DNA of 64,000 nt from Onthophagus taurus. Lineage: Eukaryota; Arthropoda; Insecta; Coleoptera; Scarabaeidae. The stretch lies in NCBI RefSeq assembly GCF_036711975.1, contig NC_091966.1:27969501-28033500 (forward strand), written 5' to 3'. This document shows, in pieces, positions 45,100-56,449 of the stretch. The first letter of the stretch is position 1, and every line of letters starts with the position of its first letter. The position numbers and the translations under genes were made by a program. The notes under the pieces were generated by a model. It searched no databases, was not told where the DNA came from, and saw only the letters and a program-made list of their open reading frames with translations.

Positions 45100-45240
45100 T
45101 CAAAAGTGAATGGAAGCCATTTATCGACTCTTCTAAAGCCAATTAAATGATGTATTGATAAATAAAGAAAAAATATTGCCTGCAATCCCAATTGCATATT
45201 CAATGCAAATGAAGGAATTTTATATAATTAGAATTAAAAA
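45100..45240 (+). pseudogene. Second decayed fragment of the CACTA-like gene family
   Basis: The plus strand reads EWKPFIDSSKAN. After a frameshift it reads NDVLINKEKILPAIPIAYSM, then QMKEFY. This aligns with EWRLFIDSSKSSLK and LLHNGNTLPTIPLAHAVNVK of the gene at 8.8-11.3 kb, in the same order and spacing. It shows the family is repeated in this genome. Confidence 0.75.
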
Positions 45241-45249
45241 TTGTTTTGA

Positions 45250-47220
45250 AAAAAAGTGCTTTTTTCTATTTCGTTAATTTCATATCAAGAATACTTTTGG
45301 ATACTTCTAAAGTTATCTATCACTACTACAGCGATATTTCTAGAGAATATAAAGATACAAAACGCAAGGTTAGTGAAAATGATTTGGTTTTGTGACAGTT
45401 CGATGTTATTGTATTTGTTTGAAAGCCAAAATATGTTATATTAAACCAAAATATTGAAAATAAAATCCAAAAAGCAGAAGAAACAACAAAAAACGATTAA
45501 ATGAAAATCTTTCTTGCACTACATATTTTACTAGGTATAATATAGAAGTGATACAAAGAATATAGAAGTAATTGGCCTAGAAAAAAGATGCCTTTATGTG
45601 TATAATTAAATGTAAAATTATGAATCCAAGAGGTTCAAGAGTTCTATAGTTCTGAACAATTTTGAACCTTTCTGCGCTTACATATTGCATATTACATGTA
45701 TGTATGTGCAGAAATGTTCAGAACTTTAACCAAAATAAGCCATGTCTCTTTAATGCTTTGGTACTATAAATTTCTAATTATCACGGATCATACCACAAGC
45801 CACAATGTTGATTGTAACCCTTTTATAAAGATAAATATCCTGACAAGATACATTTTAGGGCAACTCTCAACCTCTAATACCTTGTTGTCCTCATGGTTCT
45901 TACTCAAAACATGCTAAGAAGTTCTATTGAAAAATTATATTGAAGACAGAGAGCAAGACGATTCTTTTACCACAACGAAGTTAGATATTTCTTATACGTG
46001 GAGCAACCAGTGAGTTATTAGCTCAACCAGCTAATAAACCGGTCAACATTATCACGTTTCTAACTTAATACATCACATTCCTCGAAAGCCTTGCAATTTT
46101 TATTTTAACACCACAGTAAGTGGATTAGAAACTTTATCCAAAATTGCTCGACCTAACCCATATGCCTAAATAACGCAATGACACCCTAAAGAATACAAAG
46201 TGTCTATTAGTCCATTTTTATATGTCTATTAATCGTAATCGTATACATTAATCCGTTAACCGGAACTAGCACATAACCTTTAACACATATGGAACCATTA
46301 AAAAAAACTTCCACGTAATAGTTACCGTCCCTAATGAACTTGTTAAAGTTTCCTGTATCAGGCTGCTACTTAATACATATAACATCAAGAAAAGAAATAA
46401 TAGATCGTAATACCAAAGAGAATTCTCACAAGTTGAATGGTGAGAATATCTTATATTGTTTATTATCTTTGTGGCTGGTTTTTATAATTACTTTTGGGAA
46501 CAATTTTATACATTTGTTAAATAAAATATTATAACATGAATTTCTTTTTAAATTATTTACATAATCTTCGGGTTTTATATCTTCTATACAAGTGTTTTTT
46601 CCACATAATTCAATAAATTGTTCCCACAATTTTTTATTGTTTATATCTATCATAAAAATCACAATGCAACAACTATTTGAATAAAAAATCACTTATTACA
46701 ACCACCGCAGATCTCTACATAACAATGCATACAATTTCAATACACAATTTATTATTACTGCAGCAGTTTCGACTAAAGTCGTAAAGCCTCAAAAATTCGT
46801 GCAAAAATGTGTAGTTGTAAAAATTTATAATTTTATTATTTCTCAAATCGATGTTCAGTATATTTTGTGTAAAATAATAATTTCCCGTGACGCTGAAGAA
46901 AGAAAAGCTGGTACGAGTTGAATGAAAAATCAGGCAGAAAGTAAACACAAAGAAGGTTTAACAAACTCTCCATTAACAGACAATCGTGACAACAATGTAT
47001 CAGCAATAAATCAGTAACAGCATGAATCTGAATCATCGTGATATCCAAATTCAACTGAGCTGTTTTTATTATAACTATTTATGTAACAAAATAAAATGGA
47101 GTTTAAACGATACGATGGTATTACCATTATCTTATTGAATGGTAGTAATATAAAATTCTTATCAGGACATAATCAAATGGAATGATAATTCTTATGTAGT
47201 GCTGAATAAAATAAAATTAC
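45250..47220. other. Gene-poor stretch
   Basis: Several AT-rich frames of up to 88 codons occur on both strands and overlap each other, with no recognisable domain. Nothing can be supported. Confidence 0.4.
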
Positions 47221-47239
47221 AAAAAAATCATTTGGCAAA

Positions 47240-48235
47240 TAAGGTAGAGAAGTGAAAAAGAATTGTGCAGAAACAAATTTGGTGATTAACTAGAAGACAA
47301 AGAACAGAAGCAAATGAATTCATATCTCAAATAAATGGCGAAAAAGCATTACAATACTATTATTTAAAAAAGGTGATATAAAATGTCAGAAAAGTACAGA
47401 GGAATAAATTTATTCTGCACCACCCAGAAATTAACCACAACCTTCTTTATGTAGACAAATACCTTAATTAATACCTGCAAATGCCGAATGTACAGGTATT
47501 AGGGACTTTTTAAGGCCGCTTCTGTTTAATAACATCGTAATGGATGAAATTGTAAAACAAGCACGCAAACTAAGAGGATATAATATGAAAAATGGACAAG
47601 TCAACAACCCATGCTATGTAGACAATGCGGTGCTAGTAGCAGAGAATTAAGATGATCTCCAGAGGTTACTGTATCAGTTTACTAAAGCACCAAAAAAAAT
47701 GTAACATGTCAAAATTAACTGTAAGAACAAAATCTAAGACTACCTCCAAGGAGTCACTCCACCGATCAGATGCAAGCTTATGGTTCATGATAAAAATCAT
47801 ATACCAGGAATTAACATTTAAATACCTAGACATCGAAATATCTGAATATGGGGTGTTGAGGCGGCAGTAAGAATCAAGCTGCAAGAGCATCAAAGAGAGC
47901 GGCGTACCTAAATGACACAATATGGCAAAATAAAGCCTATGTCAGGATCTACTTGTCCAGCAAAAACCAGACCGGAAACATCTAAAACAAAAAAATACAA
48001 GAAGCTACAGAAAAAGAAGTGTGAACATCAGCGAAACATACAGGATAGGTATCATCAATAACCGGGTATTAAAGGGAAAGAAAAAATGGAATGAGCACAT
48101 CGATTGCATGACAAAGGAACGAATTGTGAGAATAATGAGCTACAAATCAGCAGGGAAGACCCAGAAAAACATGGCAACCTTTCCAACGACTAATTATGCC
48201 TAAATACAGAAAGAAGGAGAAGAAGAAATACAGAG
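47240..48235 (+). pseudogene. Decayed RTE-like endonuclease/reverse-transcriptase element
   Basis: Recognisable pieces: LFNNIVMDEIVKQARKLRGY at about 47524; NPCYVDNAVLVAEN then DDLQRLLYQFT at 47608-47686, where the active-site YADD has become YVDN; PIRCKLMVHDK; and FKYLDIEISEYG. NNRVLKGKKKWNEHIDCMTK and ERIVRIMSYKSAGKTQKN follow at 48051-48170. This order is that of the insect 'endonuclease-reverse transcriptase' proteins of the RTE-like group. Stops and frameshifts throughout show that it is dead. The 5' part is missing. Confidence 0.8.
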
Positions 48236-48239
48236 GTGT

Positions 48240-49754
48240 ATATTACACAGATATTAACAGATATATCTCATTGGGATTTATAAAATTTAAAAATTAATGC
48301 AATATTATATGATTAATGGACACAATATAGTGAATAAAGATTCAAGTTACCTACTCTTCAGCAGCTCATTAACGTTGGGGTATAAATTAATGAGATCAGA
48401 ACAATATTTATGGTTATTTAAGCCATTTTGAATTCATATTTTCATTGTAGATACTCAAGTCAACAAGTTGTAACTACACGATTTTGAATAAAAACAAAAT
48501 TAGTCAGTAGATTAGTTAGATGTTATTGGCAAAGGATACGTGAAAGTCGTAGTTAATTATTCGATTTGAACCTAAAAGAAAATATACTTTATTTGTCGAC
48601 TTACTTAGGTCTCAGGGGTGAAGCAAACTTCTTTGAGTTAGATTTGGATAATAAATCAATAATACGAAGTTTATTATAAAGTGTTACATAGGCAGTTATT
48701 TCATGTTGGTTACAAAAATATTTTATACATAATCGGAAATTGTTTTTAACAATCTTCAATACTCCTAAAATTTGTTTGATATAATTATCAAACGATGTTG
48801 AGAAAATGTTCAAATATCGATATTTAATCAGTTGAGAACGATATCTAGAAAATTCTATGTCTACTTGATCAAGTTCGAGATATTCCAAAAGATTTTCAAT
48901 ACATCAGACGATTTAAGACGAAAATTTGAAATGCATTAAGAACAACTTAAAATAAAATTACGATTTTTAGGAAATTTTAGATTATGTTTAAACATTTGTG
49001 AACAATTCCCAAACAGTTTTAAAACCTGTCAGACAAATTTTAATCTCATTCAGACGATTTTAATCTTCCATATACGATTTAAAAATGTTACCGATATTTT
49101 TGTCATTATTATAGGATTAAAATAAATATATGTATAAGGGAATTATTAAATGATTTATTATTTTGAACCGATTTTCAGATAATATTTCTGAAAGCGGTTT
49201 TAACCACTTACAGAAGTTTTTTGATTATATTCGAACGAAATTTAAGGAAAAATAATTAATTTAGAACAATTTTCATTGAATTTTGTATGATAATTTATTT
49301 ATTTTTTCCCACAAAAACCTTCCCTATAAACGTAAATTCAATTAAATAAACGAGGAAATAGTAGATAATTAGTACTATGTATATAGCCAATTTCTGATCA
49401 TTGATGAAAAAAATATGCAAACCAGTTTCATATTTGACGTAACTACAAAATAAAATTCACCGTTAAAAAGAATTCCAGATCTTCATCACTTCTATGTTAG
49501 AAGATGTTTTTATTGAGTATATAACAAGATTAACAGTTAATATATTTGATTTATTTTTTATTTTTAGAAAGAAATTTCCATTCCCTAGAATTATAAGATA
49601 TCCGGAATAAAAAAAAAAGTTCATTAAATAATTAATTAATGTAATCTTTTCTCGAACAAATTGTATAAAGAGACAGCTCGTTCTCCTTTTACTTGAGTAC
49701 CTACGTACAATTTTTTTTGCTAATACGTCATAAACTTGACAAATAGATAAAAAC
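48240..49754. other. Gene-poor stretch with one splice-bounded frame
   Basis: The minus-strand frame 48888-48601 (95 codons) is followed exactly by a strong donor (cctaa|gtaagt), but it matches no family I know. The rest is AT-rich and featureless. Confidence 0.35.
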
Positions 49755-49760
49755 ACAAAC

Positions 49761-49957
49761 CTGTGTCGTTTCGCGCTCGCTTTACTTTCGACGACGAAAA
49801 TGTCGCAATCCGCCCGGATTTTCTCCCCAACACCCAACGTCACGATCACCATGTTCACCGTATTCAAACCAAGCACGATCACCGAGTTCCTGATGCCCTC
49901 CCGCAATTTTTGAACGCGTTTCTCCAATTCGCCGATCAGCATCGTTTTTTCGACCAT
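49761..49957 (-). CDS. Candidate first coding exon of an unidentified gene
   Basis: This patch is much richer in G+C and CpG than its surroundings. On the minus strand an ATG at 49957 with context gtcgaaATGg opens a 65-codon frame: KTMLIGELEKRVQKLREGIR, then a hydrophobic stretch NSVIVLGLNTVNMVIVTLGV, then CDIFVVESKASAKRHR. It ends at cacag|gtttgt, a usable donor (phase 2). The charged helix followed by a possible membrane segment is the only protein feature. I recognise no family and could not find following exons. The same patch is open on the plus strand (49763-49987), so direction rests on the donor and the start context. Confidence 0.4.
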
Positions 49958-50105
49958 TTCGACGAAGCCGCGCTGACGAGGACGTGACACCACGCCATAG
50001 CAAGCAGTTTTGTTCAACTGAACGCGAACGAATACGAACTCTGAGGCCCCACTTTTTCGGACGTATGTATTTACAACAAACGCAAACGTCGTCGTCGCAC
50101 ATCAA
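49958..50105 (-). promoter_or_regulatory. CpG-rich putative promoter/5' UTR of the 49.9-kb exon
   Basis: The minus strand reads attcgttcgcgttcagttga just upstream of the candidate ATG, with TCAGTT as a possible arthropod initiator. It follows a cgacgacgacgtttgcgttt run. CpG density drops sharply beyond 50110. Inference only. Confidence 0.3.
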
Positions 50106-50109
50106 TGTT

Positions 50110-50940
50110 CAAAGGTATATTTTATAAATGTGTGTCTCCACTTAAAAGAGGAGGCAGAAATATAAACGTATCGAGATAAGTTGTTTTCGTCGATAATGAA
50201 CTTGATAAGTAATAAAAAAAAATTGTCTACGGAAGTATTTAGATCTTAAACAGGAAATTGGTTTGATTACAACAGAAAATTAGTTGTTGAGATGGTTAAT
50301 AAAAAATTAATATTGAGATAGATAATTTGAAAATTTTAGATTGCGACACCCCGTTGTTTTAAAATTTTAGATGAACATCATATACACACGATTTTCAATT
50401 TATAATTATCATTAACTATTTTTTTTTGAGATTACATGTACTAGGTAGCTTACAACTTATCTAAATACACTTGTATGGAGAGTTGCAACTCGATAAAGTA
50501 CACATTTTTAGTCCTTATTAGTTTGCTCTTTATATGTATAAGCACACATACATGAGGACCTGGATTTATGTTTTTTATAATTGTCATTAAAATTCAATGA
50601 TACAAATTTGTCCTTAATTATTGAGAAGACCTCAAGTTTCAAAATTGTCAAATGGCAGAAATCATGTAAACTTATTATATCAATTAAATGACTGGATGTA
50701 TCTGCCTATAATACGCAGGTCAATCATCTAGACAAGACATTGTCTGTCCGGAAAAGCATTCAGAAACCTTAACTATAATGGACGTGTGTCACGTATATAA
50801 AAAAAAACGTATAAAGATAAGCCTTTAAAGTTTTGGCAAATGGTTTAAAACACGGACGAGATAAATTCAACACCTTCTAATCTGATGGACGACAATAGTG
50901 GATTTGAAATTGCAGAAAAAAATATTTTCAATAAAACAGA
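50110..50940. other. Gene-poor stretch
   Basis: Nothing recognisable on either strand. Confidence 0.4.
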
Positions 50941-50944
50941 CTTT

Positions 50945-51775
50945 ACTTTCCTGACTCTCCAGGAAACCCCAAGACGTCATTGGCAGTTTTTGGATATCGT
51001 TGGAACCTTTTTGGAACTTAATTAATCTTTGAAAATTCTTAGAAATTTTCTGGAAATCTCAACACATATTTAGGAGTTTCTAGATAACATTAGAAACTTT
51101 TTGGAATCTCAAGGTATCATTCGATTTCTTTAAAAACTCTTTAAAAGTGTTTTGAAATTTATGCAAATAAAAAAAGAGAAGATTTAATTAATTAAAGATT
51201 TTGAAAATACCCAAAATATCTTCAGACAGGTTTCTAGATATCGGTGAAACCTTTATGGAATTTCTAGATATCCTTGAAATTCTTTAGAAATCCTCCAAAA
51301 ATGTTTTGGTGGCTTTGCTTATAATTAGTTCTTGAAATTTTCTTGCGAATCTCACGATATCTTCAGAAATTTCTGTATATCGTTGGAAACCATTAAAAAT
51401 CATTAGATATCTTTGGAAATATTTGAAAGTTCTTTGGAAATGTTTTGACATCTTTAGTGGTCCTTGGATATCGTTGAAACTCGTAGTAATCCCTTGATAT
51501 TTTAGAAATTCTATAAAAATGCTCTAAAAAGAGTTTTTTACACAAATCCATTGAATTCTCGAAAATTTACTGGAAATCCTAAAAACATCTTTCAAAGTTC
51601 CTAAACGTTTTTTAAAATATTTGGAAAAGTTCTGAAAAGACTTAAGAAATCTTTAAAAATTTGTTGAAGCTTTTGAAAATCCTTAAAAGGACTTAGATAT
51701 GTTTGCTAATCTTTGAAAATCCTCCGATATGTCCGACCATCTTTCGAAATACATGAATACTGTCAAGTAGCTTTC
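50945..51775. repeat. Degenerate short-unit repeat field
   Basis: Units such as tttctagatatcgttgaaac, tttttggaatctc and ctttagaaatcc recur irregularly every 25-45 bases across about 800 bases. The region is coding-free and looks like an old minisatellite that has drifted. Confidence 0.6.
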
Positions 51776-54700
51776 AGTTTTTTTGGTATTTTAAGTTAGG
51801 TAAAATTATTATAAAATTTAATAAGCGGATCACCTACCACCAAAACCAACGAAGAAACTTGTCAATTGCCACTTAAAATTAGTGTAAAATGAAATATTTA
51901 AAAAGATTATTCCAGTACCTCATAAATGTATGGTGTCCAAATATTTTATTTATCCGCTGTATGCTGCATGAAACCGGTTCTTACATAAATTGGGTTGACC
52001 TTGAGTTACCCTAATAATAATAACTAAACAGAAGACACAGGTATGTCCCTACAAAGAACTGACGTGTAGAAGGTTTTAACTAACCAATTTTTAGAAAATT
52101 ATATAGTTAATTGTTGTAAAAAGACATGAAAAACGACAATTTACTGAAAAATACAAGTTCTCCAACACATTTTTTTGTATCAACTAGACCTTTTCATAGT
52201 TTAGTAAGAAACGCCTTTTTGATGTCAACATTCTCAAAAATACATATTATGCTTTTCGTGCTTATGTATGTCGACAATTAGAATATCCTCTTCCTGCTGT
52301 AAGTGTTGTTTGGGGATATGGTCGCAATAAATGTTTTTAAATTTAATGTTTGAGGAGTTCAACACTTCTTCATCTGGAGGAACATCACATATAGCTACAA
52401 AACATAACACCCATCCATATTTAGATCTGTCATCTCCATACTCTTTTCTGCTTAATTCAATTTTTTTAATTGGTAACATACTAAAGGAGGTGAGATGCTA
52501 CTCGATACAGTGTTATGATAAAGGTTTACCAGTTACATGTTTACTAAAGAGATTTAAGTATCTGAAATTTTTCTGCTTCTAAACCTGCACGTTTAACTTA
52601 AATTTTCTGTTTACAGTTTTCTGTTTTCTGTTTTATTTAGACTTCAATTCATAGCAATACAATCTAATCGATAAAGAGGTTTCACAAACTGTCTGCCGTA
52701 TTCTGTTATCATTTATTTCTAATGATCAAATATACTATCTGTTCAAAAGCTATTTATTTGATGATAGCCAGTAGTCAAGAACGTTTGAAATGAAAAATTA
52801 TGTTGGTACTTATGGGAAAACGGTAGAGCGATGTGAATAATTCCTACAATGTTATAGTTGTATTATATACAAGGTAAATGATAACAAAATTGATAAAAAT
52901 GTATTAATTATTTATTTCTTATGACTTTGTCGACTTTACAACAGATGTTGGTGTAGATTCAAAAGTGACAAAAATCGGTAGAATAGTGCTATATATACAC
53001 TCTAATAACTAATTGTATGACTAAATGAACTAATTATTATTCGCTAATTCTCACCACATAACCTTTTCACAATATATGAAATATCTGACATATTGTATGA
53101 TTCTATTTTGTCCGCAAGCTCAATTCTAGAACAATAATCAAATATTACAGTGGTTGTATGAATACGTCGACGTGAAATTAAACTAAAGTTAGATGAAAAG
53201 ACGCATCCCTTACCACTTAATACCCAATTGATAACCATATTCTGTCAGAAACCCAGAGTTTGTCAAAGAATACAACCTCAATATGAGTGGAGTGGAGAAA
53301 CTAGATGTCTTGGTAACTTTTTATAAAACACCTATAAGATCTAGAAAGTAGAGCTTGAAGCTATTCACACATGCCTTTTTGGAATTAAAAGAACTCTTGT
53401 GTAGAGAATCGAGTACAAGCTGCAAAGCTAAATATTGCAAAGGTATTATATGATACTATATAGATGAATCATTAATTCTGACCGGTAATAGACAAAAGAA
53501 AAGAGACAGGCCATCAAACACTCTAAACTCCCTTTGAACTCTTACACCTTCTAGTGTATGATCTTTAATACACACAAACAACATCGTCAGGGTGTATCTT
53601 CACTTGCAGCACTATATTTGGACACACCTTTATATTAACAAAATTCAGAAGTTTGTTTCGACAATATTGGGTATCTTCCTAAATTCGATAAAAATCAAGC
53701 ACATTCGCAAATACGCTGTGCAAATATCTTAAATTTACTAGAAAAAACTGATATTAAGTGAGTGAGGTTTAGGTATACACATTTTAAAATATTACAAAAA
53801 TGGACGAAAGATTTTGCGAGTGAAGCATTGGTCTGAGGAACTCACAAAAGATGTAAGAAAGAAGAGGAAGCAACCAACATTTACCAAAACGAAGTCAAAG
53901 TGTCGACAAAAGTATAACACAGGCGTTGGTAGCTGGAATAAACTAACAGGAAAAATGACTAACAAATTAACAGAGATATCTCCACAACTACTGGACCGAT
54001 CGTGAACAAGTTTTGCTGCACACAATAATCTAGTACTTATTAAGTGGTTTTTTTTATCATAAGTTCTGAACAATTTTGAGACGAAAAAGCCTATTTTATT
54101 TCAATAATTGCCGTGACCCGAAAAAAGTTTAAATTCCGGCTTGTTAAGTGCTAGTTTTATTTATCTACTTAAAGGAACAAATATATCTTTTTGGTTTTAT
54201 TAAAAAATTGCAGAGGTCTGTCTGGTACCGCAAACGTTGTCAACAAAAACACGTAACAGAAATTTATAATTTTGTTACCTTTTGAAATGTTGTCATGCTT
54301 TAAAATGTATTTCAGGGTTATTCAATAAAATTAGGTCTTACTCAAAAAATATTTTACTACAATCATATTCATTCTTGATTCACATTGCTTACAAAAACAG
54401 GACCACCATAGAATGTTATAGAAATATAACTTTTATGGAGTCTAACCTTTACAAGAATTATAGAGCAACATCTTTTCTCGGAATATTTACTCAGAAATCG
54501 TCTCAAATACCATGACATTAACATGCATGTGTATAAATCTTCATTCATCAACAAGGTTTACAAACCAATCAATCGGCGGTTATTTCTTGTTCTTTTACAC
54601 AAGCATATACACACAAATGATGTTGTTTGCTTCAAAACGAAAGAACATTGAAGAACTCGCCGAAAGAAATATACCAAAATTATGTTATGATTAACGAGTG

Positions 54701-55000
54701 ATTTGAAATATTAATTTTAAACTAAATTTATTATCACTTTCGGTTACACGATTTGATTAAATTAATTAATGTAATCAATTTAAATTTTTTATGTACTACT
54801 TTGTAGTAATATATTAATTCAAAAACTCGATGAACTTGGAACTCGAATTTATAAAAATTAAATATCAATAACACAAATCAAATTGTACATCGTAAAAATA
54901 CAAAGTGTTTAAAAACATTATCAAGATATTTCCATTTTTAGATCATTTATATTCCTTAATACTCGTTTGAATTACTTTTAATTTTGTATGTTTCTCAACC
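51776..55000. other. Gene-poor stretch
   Basis: Short frames only. The minus frame at 52479-52234 (RKEYGDDRSKYGWVLCFVAI) follows an acceptor-like cctcctttag but matches nothing I can name. The plus frame 53814-54005 is lysine-rich and featureless. Confidence 0.35.
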
Positions 55001-55142
55001 GGTTCGTAAATACAGCTATTATTCATTTTGATAATAACATCAAAACGGTATTTCTACTTTTTGAACGATATCGCAACAACAGTTCGGGTATGGGGTTCGA
55101 ATGAGAACCGTTTGTATTGAAAAATAGCTGTATTTTCGAACC
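55001..55142. repeat. ~140-bp inverted repeat preceding the tandem array
   Basis: GGTTCGTAAATACAGCTATT at the left pairs with the reverse complement of gaaaaatagctgtattttcg plus aacc at the right. Inner sections around aaaacggt and accgtttgt also pair. It could be a small foldback element. Confidence 0.65.
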
Positions 55143-55189
55143 TATTGACGTATAAACTAAATGGAAAGTAGTACAAACGAGATTGTCAT

Positions 55190-56215
55190 CAAAACGAATT
55201 TATGATACAGTATGAATATCTCAATACGTTCTCTAGATACGATGTTTTAAAATTACATCAAATCTATAACAATCAAATTTGAAAAGATCAGTTAAAGAAT
55301 TATAACAACGAAGTTAATGGGAAATAAGAAATTATTTATAGCATATTCAATCTTCATTAAATTTGCTCTAATTTGCTTTCTATGTCATCACGATATCCCA
55401 ATTGGTTCTTAACATACGATGTTTAATAACAATGAAATATGCAAAGATGAGTTTAAAATATCTTAAACGAAGTTTATGGAAAATAAGAAATTATTTACAG
55501 ATCTTTCAATCTTCATTAAATTTGCTTTAAATTACTTTTTATTTCATCATGATATCTCAATTTGATCTTGAGATACGATTTTTTTTAAATCTATTCTTCA
55601 AACCAACAACATCCAAATAGGTAGTGTTGGGTTTAAAAAATCATTACAACGAAGTTTATGGGAAATAAGAAATTATTTCTAGCATATTCAGTCTTCATTA
55701 AATTTGTTCTAAATTGCTTACTATGTCATCATGATATCTCAATTCGTTCTTTAGATACGATTTTTTAAAATTACATACCTCAAATCTATAACAATCAAAT
55801 ATGCAAAGATGAGTTTAAAAGATCATAAAAACGAAGTTTACGGGAAATAAGAAATTCTTTATGGCGATCTTCATTAAATTTGCTTTAAATTACTTTTTAT
55901 TTCATCATGATATCTCAATTCGATATTGAGATACAATTTTTTTTAAATCAATTCCTCAAACCTATAACATTCAAATATACGGGGTTGAGTTTAAAAAATC
56001 ATAACAAGAAAGTTTATGCAACATAAGAAATTATTTATGGTACATTTAATTTTCATTAATTTGCATTAAAATAGTTTTTAGTTCATCATAATATCTCAAT
56101 TCGTTCTTAAGATGTGATTTTTTAAATTTCCATTCTTGAAATTTTATGTATAACAACCTAACATGCAGAACTGTTTATGGAAGATAATAACTGATTTATC
56201 GTCTATTTAATTTTC
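55190..56215. repeat. AT-rich tandem array, ~160-182-bp units, six degenerate copies
   Basis: The anchor aagtttatgggaaataagaa recurs at about 55311, 55470, 55652, 55834, 56010 and (poorly) 56171. Every unit also has cttcattaaatttgct, catcatgatatctcaatt and agatacgatttttt-like blocks. Units 1 and 3 share tagcatattca and tgctttctatgtc forms; units 2 and 4 share ttaaattactttttatttc forms. No coding. Confidence 0.9.
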
Positions 56216-56310
56216 ACTTGACTAATTTGTTAATTTATAAGTTCCAAGACTTCCAAGCTCACACAGAGTTTCATAGCAGAATCTATCTATTTCAAACAAA
56301 TATAATTAAT

Positions 56311-56446
56311 CCAAGTGTTATTGAGATCCTCTATCCATCTTCTAAAACTACGTCTGTTTCGAATATAGCAATTCTTCACATCCCGTACATTTCCTTCTCT
56401 CGCGCCATCCTCCACTCCATCCTCCCATTTTATCCTTGACCTTCCT
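56311..56446 (-). pseudogene. Retroelement C-terminal tail remnant
   Basis: The minus strand keeps one frame: GRSRIKWEDGVEDGAREGNV, then RDVKNCYIRNRRSFRRWIED. This follows the 'GRPR.RW.DGV..D....GVR.W...A.NR..WR..IE' tail of RTE-like and related insect non-LTR elements. No RT core lies next to it. Confidence 0.5.
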
Positions 56447-56449
56447 CTC

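Noticed and set aside
48601..48888. 95-codon minus-strand frame ending exactly at a GTAAGT donor
   Set aside because: No domain, no acceptor of quality upstream, and AT-rich codon use like the surrounding non-coding DNA.
49763..49987. Plus-strand frame across the CpG-rich patch
   Set aside because: His-rich and compositionally odd; the minus strand has the better start context and a donor site.
52234..52495. 81-codon minus frame after an acceptor-like cctcctttag
   Set aside because: Sequence looks coding-like but no family or neighbouring exon was recognised.
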